Shown here in pieces: positions 1-10,800 of a stretch of DNA of 64,000 bases (positions within the stretch are counted from its first letter, which is position 1; each line of letters opens with the position of its first letter). The translations under genes and the position numbers were made by a program. The stretch covers positions 7,225,722 to 7,289,721 of the forward strand of contig JAUPFP010000001.1 in assembly GCA_036925085.1 (NCBI GenBank). The letters run 5' to 3'. The notes beneath the pieces were generated by a model. It was given only the letters and a program-made list of their open reading frames with translations. It was not told the DNA's origin and made no database searches. This DNA comes from Brachycybe producta. Its lineage: Eukaryota; Arthropoda; Diplopoda; Playtdesmida; Andrognathidae.

Positions 1-880
1 ACGAAGGGGAGGAGGTTGTTCACCGAATCAGTGGACACCAGTCTGGATCCACACGAACTCCAACATAGGACAGAAACGGCCGACCGATGTTGCGACGTCG
101 AAGGCAGAAGTTCCTGTTCGTAATCGTTCCAAGTGTAAAGATCGCCTGATTCGCAGGCGATTGCGAGAATCTTTCGCGTAGGATGCCACTGAATAGAAAC
201 GATTCGAACCGAATTTAATCCTCCTTCACCATCTGAATCACCCAAAAGTGAAGCCTTCGACGTCAGAGAACCCTTTAAAGAAATTCCAAAAAAAAACAAA
301 AAACGTTTAAATCATCGAGTTAAGTGTCGAGTGTCCTTTCATCATCAAACCTCATCATTATAGAAGTGTACGAAACCGGATCCGTCGTTGGAAAACGATG
401 AAACGGCTAAAATAGCGTAAGTTTTGTGCCAACGAGCGTCAATGTGGATTGCGGACAATCCGCCACTTTCGAGTAAATCTTGAAAAAATACCGACATTTC
501 CGACACTTTTAACTTACTAAAATCATTTCACACAATAAGAAAAAAGCACGTCTAAAATAAAAACACGATAAAGTTCTATTTTAACTTAAAAAACCGCATT
601 TAAAACAACGCAGCAATTAAAAAAGTAAACTTTTGTTGACATTTTTGCTTCCAAAGTAGCAACGGTTGCTAGGGAACATCGATCACGAATCGATTAGTCA
701 CAACATCGATTCAAACACAAATTCAATAATATTATAGAACTGAGGGGCTTAGAAGCCAAGAGAGATAAGTGATATTTTTGTATTAAAATAGATAAAAGTA
801 GCACATTTTGTCAATAAAATGATAAAAAAAATTCCGTGGAAAAGAAAAATGAATGAAAAAGCTGTTCATTGTTGTTTTAT
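1..880. other. No gene recognised
   Basis: AT-rich sequence with no open frame of note on either strand and no match to the repeats found elsewhere in the window. It could be flanking or intronic DNA; nothing in it supports a specific call. Confidence 0.5.
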
Positions 881-959
881 AGCGTTCAAAACAAAGAAGT
901 ATTACACTGATGATCGAGTCTGATGTCTAATTGTCTATGCTGGTATCCAGCATTGAACC

Positions 960-999
960 ATAGCCTCGTATAGATACTATAGTATCTATAAGAGGCTAT
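960..999. repeat. 40-bp near-perfect palindrome
   Basis: The two 20-nt arms, from ATAGCCTC outward-in to the central ACTATAGT, are reverse complements with one mismatch. It could extrude as a hairpin. It lies just left of a decayed MITE and may be part of the same insertion. Confidence 0.7.
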
Positions 1000-1020
1000 T
1001 ATTGAACTCAATTTACTCAG

Positions 1021-1197
1021 AAGTTTACTTTCGCCACTTATTCCTCTTGTCATTCGAATTTCTAATTGGGTTGTTACTGGGTGTGATGTCACATGCCCCG
1101 CCCTTTTTAATTATAATTGGTTGATATTTAGTCTGACGCTCATAAAAGGGCGGAGCCAAAGAAACTCTGAAGCTGTCTACAAAGAAAATCATCCGTT
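1021..1197. mobile_element. Decayed MITE, GGGCGGAGC family
   Basis: The right half (GCTCATAAAAGGGCGGAGCC, then a segment ending GCTGTCTAC) matches the right half of the cleaner copy at 51352-51544. The core with TTTCTAATTGG and TGATGTCACATGCCCCGCCC also matches. The left arm is diverged and no target duplication is visible. Confidence 0.6.
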
Positions 1198-1398
1198 TGG
1201 GAGGAAAGTAGCAGCTAGGGATGCTAAATTTATTATTTAAAAATGGAATTAAGTACACATTACAAGACAACATTTATTATATTACCAATAGTCATTGTTT
1301 ATATATTATTAGTTTTAATACTTTCACATAGGCCCCGCAGGGCTGGATAAGTGTAAAAGAGAAAGATTGAGAAATGCAGACGATAGAAGTCTCACTGA

Positions 1399-2165
1399 TG
1401 TGAGCTTTTGACGTCGACCTCCTAATTTGACCCACTTATAGATGGTGTTTTCTGCAACTCGTTTCTTCTCCTGATCGCGCGGTGACCGCACGAAGAAGAT
1501 TCGAGTTACAGAAGTGGTAGGAAGGCGATCGATTGCAATCCTCCTCCTGCATGGGGGTGAAATCTGTGCAGAAGGATGGTGGCCATCTTTCCCCGTCGAC
1601 GCTGATATACATGTATATCAGCGTCGACGGAGAAAGATGGTCACCATCTTCTATTGGTAAGCACAACAGGAGAAGATGCATCTTCTCCTGTTGTGCTTAC
1701 CAATAGAAGATGTTGTAGCTGCATCAGGATCGTATGTCTCCTGCCTTATGGTGTCTCCGGCCTCTGTAGAGAAGTTATTAGTTACCGAACATAAAGACAA
1801 CGCTGATTTCCATTATAAACACTTTATTCATTCTTGCACAGAAACACTTAAGTTTACAAGAACGAATTCGATAATCAAAGGTGCGTCCTCATGCTCAAGA
1901 TGTGGTACGGAATAATCAACGTAATACAAATTTAGAGCAAAGACAAGGACGAGAAACAAAGAGGAACACGGTACTTTTATACCTTGGACCTGTGTACACC
2001 TACGAGGTGTAACCAGGTCCAAGTGACCATGGTCCTAAGTGTATCACTCCGCCACTTGGATGTGCGTCAGAAGTGTAAGTCAGAGAGGAGGGAGGGACAA
2101 GCGGGAGTTGTTTACCCCCCAGGCTATGATGGTTTTGGCGGGAACGGGAGTTGCTGGGTGTTACA
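1399..2165 (-). mobile_element. Solo LTR, family A, copy 1
   Basis: Read on the minus strand the unit begins TGTAACACCC and ends AAAAGCTCACA, the TG..CA ends of an LTR. It is flanked by a perfect 4-bp duplication CTGA (1395-1398 and 2166-2169), as expected for Ty3/gypsy integration. A TATA-like TATAAAAG lies on the minus strand near 1976-1984. Copies A2 (27327-27988) and A3 (30135-30698) share the start, the TATA region and the end. This copy is longer because it carries two adjacent palindromes (1576-1647 and 1645-1712). No internal element sequence flanks it, so it is a solo LTR left by recombination. Confidence 0.85.
1645..1712. repeat. 68-bp perfect palindrome inside solo LTR
   Basis: The arms are 34 nt each around a central ATGCAT and are perfectly self-complementary. 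A second, imperfect palindrome centred at about 1611 (core GTCGACGCTGATATACATGT) directly abuts it. The related LTRs at 27327 and 30135 have only single-arm versions of these sequences, so the palindromes arose in this copy. Confidence 0.9.
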
Positions 2166-2589
2166 CTGACATACCCTATGTTAGAAAAGTTCTTGGAAGA
2201 AATAGACCAAATCAACAGGTAATATCGGAAATGGGGTAATTAAATCAAAATAACACCTAAATTTCCGTAACCAACTCCGTTGTGGGTCCAATGTACGAAT
2301 TAAAAAAAATCTGACCCAATGTTTGCCCAGTTATAGCCCACTACTGTATAAGCGATATTAGAATGGTTTATGAAAAAACAATTTTTAGACCCTGATTATC
2401 TGTCATTCAAGAGCAAAACTAAACGAAGTTTGTGTTAGAAACTAGAAGGATATCTTATGCAGTTAAAAAAAATTTCATCTTGACTGTGGAGACCTGAATG
2501 GAGATCTCTGCCCACCCCATCAATTAATGGTAGATGGGGAGAAGACCATCAGAGGTAGCTTGAGAGTTAAGAGAAAAGTTTGAGGATTG
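2166..2589. other. No gene recognised
   Basis: AT-rich stretch between the solo LTR and the first recognisable gypsy pol sequence. Reading frames are short and no motif is visible. It may be decayed upstream pol. Confidence 0.4.
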
Positions 2590-3535
2590 TTGAAATCTAG
2601 GACCTAACCTCACAGATGAGCAGAGGAAAACCTTGAAGAATTTACTCTTTGAAATTCGGAAATCGTTTGCTTTCCATATGAGTCGGGAGAAACCAACCTG
2701 ACCAAGATACAGATGATGCAAGCCCAGTACGGTAGCTATTAAGATGAATCGTGAATGGCCCTGGAAGTGATGCAAGAAGACAGCAAGAGAGATATGTTAG
2801 ATGCTGAGGTTATTTTGTCCTTCAGAGCCCATATATGCTAGCCCCATTGTAATAGTACAGAAGAAGGACGGAAGACACCACTTCTGCATAGATCATAGAA
2901 AGTTGAATACTGATACGAAGATGGATATGTATTTGCTACTGCGAATAGATGATGCGTTACTCACTCGTAAACAGCAGATACTTTGCCACATTGAATTTAG
3001 AAAATGGCTATTGGTAAATTCGAGTTAGAGAAGAGGATAAAAAAAGAGTGTTCATAAGCCCATACGAATTTAAGATGATTTTGGTCTTAGCAACATTCCA
3101 GGACCAATGCAATACACGTTGGACATTTTGCAGATCAAAAGTGGGAAACTTGCTTTGAATACTTGAATAACATCGTTGTATTCGGACAAAATTTTGAGAG
3201 TTTTACAGAAAAGCTGTGAATAATTTTGAATTTGCTATGGAAAGTTCTTCGAGTACAACACAGTGTCGTAGTTGGGACACATCAATAGTGATGCTGGAGT
3301 TGCGCTAGAGGAACCCAAGTTCATTGCCGTTAGATATTTTCAACAACTGAAAAATGTTACTGCCCTTGAAATTTTCTTGGACTGGCTGTACATTATTTGC
3401 ATTTTATAAAGAACTTCGCCCATGCCGCTAAACCACTGTTGGATTTAAAGAAGGCAATGTAAGAAGGCAATGAGTTTAAATAGACCAACGGCTTTAACAA
3501 GAATTAAAGCCGTTCTGATTGAAGCTCCAGTAATG

Positions 3536-4442
3536 CCCTCCTGGAAAAATCATGCAGAATTCTGCAAGGTTTTATTCCTTTTCTTACTGTGCATTGACTT
3601 TCTGCAGAACTTTTGAAATTATTCATATTTTTATTCTGTAGAATTTATCTGCACACTGTGTATAACATTTCACTTGGAAATTGTAATGCTATTACAATAG
3701 TTAATTCTGCAGAACAATTCTACAGGAAATATTGCACAGCATTAGCTGTGTACTCAAAACCCAACAGAGAAAACCTGCAGAAATATTTGTGATTTTTATA
3801 TTTTTATTCTGCAGAATTTCTCTGCTTACTGTGCATAAAATCTCATTTGAAAATCGTAATACATGGTTAAAAACATTTACAAATGTATTAGGGGATTTCC
3901 CCTTTTGAGTTCAGTTATGTTCAGTTATTTCATTTTTTTGAGTGGGTATTTATTTTGAGTTTGTTTAGTTTTGGAAGTGTGGGTGTATGACTTCAGTTTG
4001 TAACGGTTATTTCATTACATTGTTTAGCTTATTGTCTGTCTGTCTGTCTTGCTTCAGAAAAGGTAAATTTTCTTAATTTTTGAAAATGAAAATGGTTTAA
4101 TCCTATTATTTCATTAAATGTTTTTTGGATTGATTAATAACATTTTTATTTTTTCATTTAAACTTTCCATTTTTAAGTGTAGGCATTGTTTTCACTGTGG
4201 CGAAATTAATTTGCAAGGTTAGAGTTTTGTGAAAAGGATGAGGGTATATACAGAAACATAGCTGCAGAAATATTCTGCAAAATTATGCAGAGATAGTCTG
4301 CATAACTCTGCTGAAAGATTCTGCATAATATAATCAACATAAAAATTCCTGAAGAAACAGTGTTCCAATTTTAGTCAGAAGGCCTCTGCAGAAACATGTA
4401 GATAAAATTCTACAGAATACTGATATAAAATTTCCAGGAGGG
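3536..4442. mobile_element. Non-autonomous TIR element inserted in gypsy pol
   Basis: The ends CCCTCCTGGAAA and TTTCCAGGAGGG are inverted repeats. Removing the insert rejoins the gypsy frame (APVM then VRYDP), with an apparent 2-bp duplication TG. The interior has no ORF and is studded with CTGCAGAA and TTCTGCAGA words, probably subterminal repeats. The superfamily is not assigned. Confidence 0.65.
4027..4050. repeat. Short TCTG microsatellite
   Basis: About four tandem TGTC/TCTG units inside the TIR element. Confidence 0.7.
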
Positions 4443-4689
4443 TGGTTAGGTATGATCCAACAACTGAGATTTCATTACACCCTGATATGAGCGACAACAG
4501 ATTTGGTGTTTTACTGTATCAACATAAGAAAAGAAACGTGAAAGAGTTTTGGCTTTCAAGAGTAGAACTTTACAAGATGCTGATAATTCTGAAACACGGT
4601 ATACACAAGTTTAGGCTTTATCTGTTCAACTGCAATTTCCCAGTTCACCAGGTGACTGCGATTCCACAATTCCCCAAGTTACGTTCATA

Positions 4690-4955
4690 GACTCATAGTT
4701 AAGGTACAACTACTTGTATCTTAATAAAAACAAGCAGTTCTGGAAGCAAATTTTTGGCTTGCTTGCCATCGAAGTTCACTGTTGTGTGGACATCCTCACC
4801 ATAATAAAAACAGCCGCATTGTAGAGTAGATTCATTCAAAACGGCTCTTCTGGTCGCTTCGTCTTTCTGACAGAAAAATTGGCATTGCCATTGTAGCATT
4901 TCAACAGTTTTGTACCCATTTTGGCAGCTTTACTATGTCAAAAGCTTGCAAAATT
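4690..4955 (-). pseudogene. Fragment of Cys-rich secreted protein gene
   Basis: On the minus strand the frame contains CQFFCQK, then CGCF and EDVHTTVNFD. This is the first C-x3-C..C-x-C module of the family whose full copies are at 6522, 14537 and 47108. A one-base deletion upstream, relative to those copies, breaks the frame before the module, and the second module is missing. It marks the left edge of paralogous block 1, and block 2 has the equivalent fragment at 44455-44703. Confidence 0.75.
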
Positions 4956-5162
4956 TGAAGTTTACACAACTCAAAAATTGATAACTAACACAGTATTTGG
5001 CTGATGCCGGATAAGATATCTCGTATAGCTCAAAGAGTCCTTGCATTATATTTAGCCGCAACATCACAGGCAATGCAACTGCCATAATCCTGCTTAATTA
5101 CTGTAGGATCGAGATTTTCCTGATTATGACTTCTCTTGCATCTCTTATCAATATCGTTATTG

Positions 5163-5218
<56 letters not shown>

Positions 5219-6521
5219 ATTGCTATTAATAGTGATGTTCTTGTTATGATTTAATGTTTATTATTTTTAGCACTCGGATTTTTATGTAATATTAAGCAAA
5301 TGTTCTCAGTGTGTGGCCCAAGTGCCAATTGTGAAGTGATCATAAAAAGAGCAACTGCTATAATGCTTTTTTCTAATGAAAAAGGATGATTATAGAGGCT
5401 AGATAACATTATTACTACAAGTTTTCAACTACAGTTTTAGCCTCTAACCAGTGTTTTCATTGAATAAAACAGTATTGTTGGTTGATCCAAATAGGGAATT
5501 GTTACTTCACAATTAACTACTGGGCCACAGATTGAGAAACATTTGCATTTTATATTGCATAACAATCCGAGCCCTAATTATTATTATTATTATTAGTATA
5601 GTCAAAATTGAAACACAAAAGGAATTCAAAATGCAAATTTTTATTTTAGTGGAAGAAAATGTGCAAATATCTATAAGGTATTTTTCAAAAAACATCCCAA
5701 TCCCATTTGGAAAAACAACATATTTTCAGTTGTGCACTGGTGCAGTTACATCATGTTTAAAGTTTAGCTTTATGTTAAGCAAAATCATAGTGAAAGAAAA
5801 CATAGGCCACATTCTGAAATTCTAATTGTTAACTAACAGATTAACAATGTAACTTCAATAAAACCAATGCAGTAGTGCTTGGTTAACGCATTATTATAGA
5901 TACAAATAACAAGGCTATGGGCTTTTTTCTGGATGCTTAACTAACATTGGCGTCAGATAGCTAAACAAATAAAACTAAGGAATGTGGATATAAACATTAA
6001 AAAACAAAACAAAAAAGGTGCCGAACATTTTGAGAATAATCTCAGGGCTTTTTTTATTTGAACCACTTAAAGAGTTGTTAAGTTTGAGTGCAAAATGTTG
6101 TTGCAGGTGGCTGGGCTGTGATTGACAACGTATTGCTACGAAAATATGCCACATCTTTTCATATGCGTGGCTTCTTAGCAACTTTTGAACTTTTGTCATC
6201 AGAAAGTGGTCAATTTATACCAATAATGAGTGTTTTTTTCTTTTTCACACGAACTGCTTTGCAACCACCTCAACACTCTTGTCTGTTGTTCACTTTGTAT
6301 GACAGTCAAAAAATATTTCCTGGTCAAAGTCCATTTTGTCTGGAATAGTTAACGAGACCTTTCATGTCATCGGTAATGACCACTTTTTTGCAGTTTGCAT
6401 AACTACAGTAACAAGCACTTTCCAACCACCACCATCAACTCGCGTTGTCAGTTTTAGCAACAAACCTACAACATTTTGAAGTCAACCTTAATTACTCAAA
6501 GTGGTTTGCATGAAAAGGCCC
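4956..6521. other. Block-specific non-coding flank
   Basis: Matches 45645-47107 closely and, from 5453 on, also 12587-14536. No convincing ORF. It holds an ATT microsatellite. The minus strand at 6370-6440 contains a short frame with CYCSYANCKK that is kept in the 14400 copy with a synonymous change but is frameshifted in the 46950 copy. It could be a further exon; evidence is weak. Confidence 0.5.
5158..5216. repeat. (ATT)n microsatellite
   Basis: About 15 to 18 tandem ATT units. Block 2 has a shorter, degenerate version near 45805. Confidence 0.9.
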
Positions 6522-6995
6522 TTAGTGTGCACTGTTGCTCCATTGTGGTATATATTGTTCATAACATTCCCCGTTACCATCATACTTATAAACAATGGTA
6601 AAAATCTTCCCATGATGACCCGTGTTTGTTTCATAACAATTGCAACTTGTGGGTGGGTTAATATGTGCAGTGGTTGGTAGGGTATGGTGACTGCGACAGA
6701 ACTCATTACACAAATGTCGTGAATTGATTATCGTATTATGAGTACGAAGTTCTAGAACCAAATCTTTTGCTTGGATCCGATCGAAGTTTGCCGTCGTGTG
6801 GACATCACCATCATGAAAACAGTCGCATTGTCCAGTAGTTTCTTTCAAAACGGCTCTTCCGGTCACTTCGACTTTCTGACACAAAAGTTGGCATTGCCCT
6901 TGCAGCATTTCAACAGTTTCATAATCCATTTTGGCAGCTTCAAGTATATGCTCTATAATCAAGACATATAATAACATTAGATAACACACATGCAT
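6522..6995 (-). CDS. Secreted two-module Cys-rich protein, copy 1
   Basis: 157 codons from an ATG, function unknown. The first ~20 residues are strongly hydrophobic (LMLLYVLII) and could be a signal peptide, with cleavage near A20/A21. Two modules follow, each with exact spacing C-x3-C-x17-C-x-C: C35/C39/C57/C59 and C96/C100/C118/C120. Between them lies a conserved HDGDVHTTANFDRIQAKDL segment. The C-x3-C plus C-x-C arrangement recalls four-cysteine halves of CS-alpha-beta peptides, but this is only a resemblance. Copies at 14537 and 47108 keep every module cysteine and an open frame. An acceptor-like TTATAG|AG lies inside the frame at codon 15 (first exon base 6952) in phase 1, so this may be the terminal exon of a spliced gene whose signal peptide comes from elsewhere. 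No function is inferred beyond likely secretion. Confidence 0.7.
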   Translation of the reverse strand: MHVCYLMLLYVLIIEHILEAAKMDYETVEMLQGQCQLLCQKVEVTGRAVLKETTGQCDCFHDGDVHTTANFDRIQAKDLVLELRTHNTIINSRHLCNEFCRSHHTLPTTAHINPPTSCNCYETNTGHHGKIFTIVYKYDGNGECYEQYIPQWSNSAH

Positions 6996-7619
6996 CTTTG
7001 CAATACATCATGAACACTGCAAACAAAAAGAAACTTTAAGGTTCTGGTTATAATCTTACAGTATTAATAAAAATGAATATCTGCTCTTTAGGTCAAGTAT
7101 TTCGAGCAGATTCTCGACTTAGACAAATAAAACATATGAGAAGATACTCAAACTTGAAGCACTTTCTCACGTTATGAGCACTTGCTCAAACTGTGAGAAG
7201 TTGTTGCCTTTTTGAATGGATAAGTTCTCCATATATTGAGTAAGTGCTTCAGATTTTGGGGTGCTTGCACCTGTTGAGAATGGTTGCTTTAATTGTTATG
7301 GCTGAATTTATGACTGTTGCACTCAATAACAGTCTAAAATATTTGCCCAGTTATTTTACCTCAGTTTAAAGATCATTGAAGAGGCTAGAGAGTGAAGGCA
7401 AACACACCCATTGCCTTGTCTCAGTATGTCAAACATGAGACAAGACTTCAAAATAGGGTCTGCTTAGTTTAACAAAAAGTAGTAAAAGCTGATTCATTAG
7501 GCAATAAGTTTAATCACTTTTGATTTATGAAAATCGATATTGAAAACCGCAATGAATTAATATAGTTTTCCTTGTCTGTAAGTTAGTAACACTCAATGCT
7601 TACTAACATTCCTTGAACT

Positions 7620-7705
7620 GAAGGGTGCCTGAAAAGACCTTAAGGTTAGTACCTTGAGGTCGGTAGTTCGAATTCTGCTGGTGTCGATTCACTATTTATT
7701 TAAAA
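7620..7705 (+). repeat. tRNA-like (SINE-like) fragment
   Basis: Contains GAGGTCGGTAGTTCGAATTCTGC, resembling a tRNA T-arm and B box. Equivalent fragments in the other copies (15240-15320, 48215-48300) include the 5' part TGGTAACGTCACTGGCTACTAACC, which is deleted here. It is probably a tRNA-derived relic, not a functional tRNA. Confidence 0.35.
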
Positions 7706-7829
7706 ACTAGCAGTGGAGCCACTCGTTGGGCGGTTTATTTTTATTATAAGTACATGATTTTTTAAAATTTTAATTTAAAGATAAACGATCCTAGGACATG
7801 CTCTTAAATTTTAAATTAAAGACTAACCA

Positions 7830-10800
7830 ACAGTTTTAGGCCAAATGTCTAGTAAAAATGGTTTTAGAACAAAAGTCCCTTTAGGACACGTTTTTAGGAC
7901 AAAAATCCCTTTCAGCCAAGTGGTTTTAGGGCCAATCTTCCTTTAGGGCAAATGGTTTTCGTGCAATATCAATATAGGGCAAATGGTTTTTTAGGTAATA
8001 TCCCTATAGGACAAAACCCTTTTTAGGGCAAGTGGTTTTACAACAAACATCCTTTTATTACAAATGCCCATTTATATAAATGTCCCTCTAGAGCAAGTGG
8101 TTTAGAGCAAATGTCTCTAGGGCAAATAGTTTAGAGCAAATGTCAAGGGCAAAATATCCCTTTTGGTCAAACAATTTTAGGGCGAACATCCCTTTACGCC
8201 AAGTGGTTCTAGGGCGAACATCCCTTTACGCCAAGTGGTTCTAGGGCGAACATCCCTTTAGGCCAAGTGGTTCTAGGGCGAACATCCCTTTAGGCCAAGT
8301 GGTTCTAGGGCGAACATCCCTTTAGGCCAAGTGGTTCTAGGGCGAACATCCCTTTAGGCCAAGTGGTTCTAGGGCGAACATCCCTTTAGGCCAAGTGGTT
8401 CTAGGGCGAACATCCCTTTAGGCCAAGTGGTTCTAGGGCGAACATCCCTTTAGGCCAAGTGGTGCTAGGGCGAACATCCCTTTAGGCCAAGTGGTGCTAG
8501 GGCGAACATCCCTTTAGGCCAAGTGGTGCTAGGGCGAACATCACTTTAGGCCAAGTGGTGCTAGGGCGAACATCCCTTTAGGCCAAGTGGTGCTAGGGCG
8601 AACATCCCTTTAGGCCAAGTGGTGCTAGGGCGAACATCCCTTTAGGCCAAGTGGTGCTAGGGCGAACATCCCTTTAGGCCAAGTGGTGCTAGGGCGAACA
8701 TCCCTTTAGGCCAAGTGGTGCTAGGGCGAACATCCCTTTAGGCCAAGTGGTGCTAGGGCGAACATCCCTTTAGGCCAAGTGGTGCTAGGGCGAACATCCC
8801 TTTAGGCCAAGTGGTGCTAGGGTGAACATCCCTTTAGGCCAAGTGGTGCTAGGGCGAACATCCCTTTAGGCCAAGTGGTGCTAGGGCAAACATCCCTTTA
8901 GGCCAAGTGGTGCTAGGGCAAACATCCCTTTAGGCCAAGTGGTGCTAGGGCAAACATCCCTTTAGGCCAAGTGGTGCTAGGGCAAACATCCCTTTAGGCC
9001 AAGTGGTGCTAGGGCAAACATCCCTTTAGGCCAAGTGGTGCTAGGGCAAACATCCCTTTAGGCCAAGTGGTGCTAGGGCAAACATCCCTTTAGGCCAAGT
9101 GGTGCTAGGGCAAACATCCCTTTAGGCCAAGTGGTGCTAGGGCAAACATCCCTTTAGGCCAAGTGGTGCTAGGGCAAACATCCCTTTAGGCCAAGTGGTG
9201 CTAGGGCAAACATCCCTTTAGGCCAAGTGGTGCTAGGGCAAACATCCCTTTAGGCCAAGTGGTGCTAGGGCAAACATCCCTTTAGGCCAAGTGGTGCTAG
9301 GGCAAACATCCCTTTAGGCCAAGTGGTGCTAGGGCAAACATCCCTTTAGGCCAAGTGGTGCTAGGGCAAACATCCCTTTAGGCCAAGTGGTGCTAGGGCA
9401 AACATCCCTTTAGGCCAAGTGGTTCTAGGGCAAACATCCCTTTAGGCCAAGTGGTTCTAGGGCAAACATCCCTTTAGGCCAAGTGGTTCTAGGGCAAACA
9501 TCCCTTTAGGCCAAGTGGTTCTAGGGCAAACATCCCTTTAGGCCAAGTGGTTCTAGGGCAAACATCCCTTTAGGCCAAGTGGTTCTAGGACAAACATCCC
9601 TTTAGGCCAAGTGGTTCTAGGGCAAACATCCCTTTAGGCCAAGTGGTTCTAGGGCAAACATCCCTTTAGGCCAAGTGGTTCTAGGGCAAACATCCCTTTA
9701 GGCCAAGTGGTTCTAGGGCAAACATCCCTTTAGGCCAAGTGGTTCTAGGGCAAACATCCCTTTAGGCCAAGTGGTTCTAGGGCAAACATCCCTTTAGGCC
9801 AAGTGGTTCTAGGGCAAACATCCCTTTAGGCCAAGTGGTTCTAGGGCAAACATCCCTTTAGGCCAAGTGGTTCTAGGGCAAACATCCCTTTAGGCCAAGT
9901 GGTTCTAGGGCAAACATCCCTTTAGGCCAAGTGGTTCTAGGGCAAACATCCCTTTAGGCCAAGTGGTTCTAGGGCAAACATCCCTTTAGGCCAAGTGGTT
10001 CTAGGGCACACATCCCTTTAGGCCAAGTGGTTCTAGGGCACACATCCCTTTAGGCCAAGTGGTTCTAGGGCACACATCCCTTTAGGTCAAGTGGTTCTAG
10101 GGCACACATCCCTTTAGGTCAAGTGGTTCTAGGGCACACATCCCATTAGGTCAAGTGGTTCTAGGGCACACATCCCTTTAGGTCAAGTGGTTCTAGGGCA
10201 CACATCCCTTTAGGTCAAGTGGTTCTAGGGCACACATCCCTTTAGGTCAAGTGGTTCTAGGGCACACATCCCTTTAGGTCAAGTGGTTCTAGGGCACACA
10301 TCCCTTTAGGTCAAGTGGTTCTAGGGCACACATCCCTTTAGGTCAAGTGGTTCTAGGGCACACATCCCTTTAGGTCAAGTGGTTCTAGGGCACACATCCC
10401 TTTAGGTCAAGTGGTTCTAGGGCACACATCCCTTTAGGTCAAGTGGTTCTAGGGCACACATCCCTTTAGGTCAAGTGGTTCTAGGGCACACATCCCTTTA
10501 GGTCAAGTGGTTCTAGGGCACACATCCCTTTAGGTCAAGTGGTTCTAGGGCACACATCCCTTTAGGTCAAGTGGTTCTAGGGCACACATCCCTTTAGGTC
10601 AAGTGGTTCTAGGGCACACATCCCTTTAGGTGAAGTGGTTCTAGGGCACACATCCCTTTAGGTCAAGTGGTTCTAGGGCACACATCCCTTTAGGTCAAGT
10701 GGTTCTAGGGCACACATCCCTTTAGGTCAAGTGGTTCTAGGGCACACATCCCTTTAGGTCAAGTGGTTCTAGGGCACACATCCCTTTAGGTCAAGTGGTT

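Larger units (their letters stand above)
2590..4690 (+). pseudogene. pol: Broken Ty3/gypsy pol (RT and RNase H)
   Basis: Three frames together spell a gypsy-type reverse transcriptase and RNase H. RT motifs include YASPIVIVQKKDGR and FCIDHRKLN at 2835-2915, then a GYW..REEDK-like stretch near 3005-3045. The active-site block at about 3155-3190 reads YLNNIVVFGQ where YxDDIVV is expected, so both catalytic aspartates are lost. RNase H-like sequence (RYDPTTEISLHPDMSDNRFG) resumes at 4442-4690, where the usual DASD has become DMSD. Stops and frameshifts are frequent, and a TIR element at 3536-4442 splits the gene. It is an old, dead element with no LTRs recognised beside it. Confidence 0.8.
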
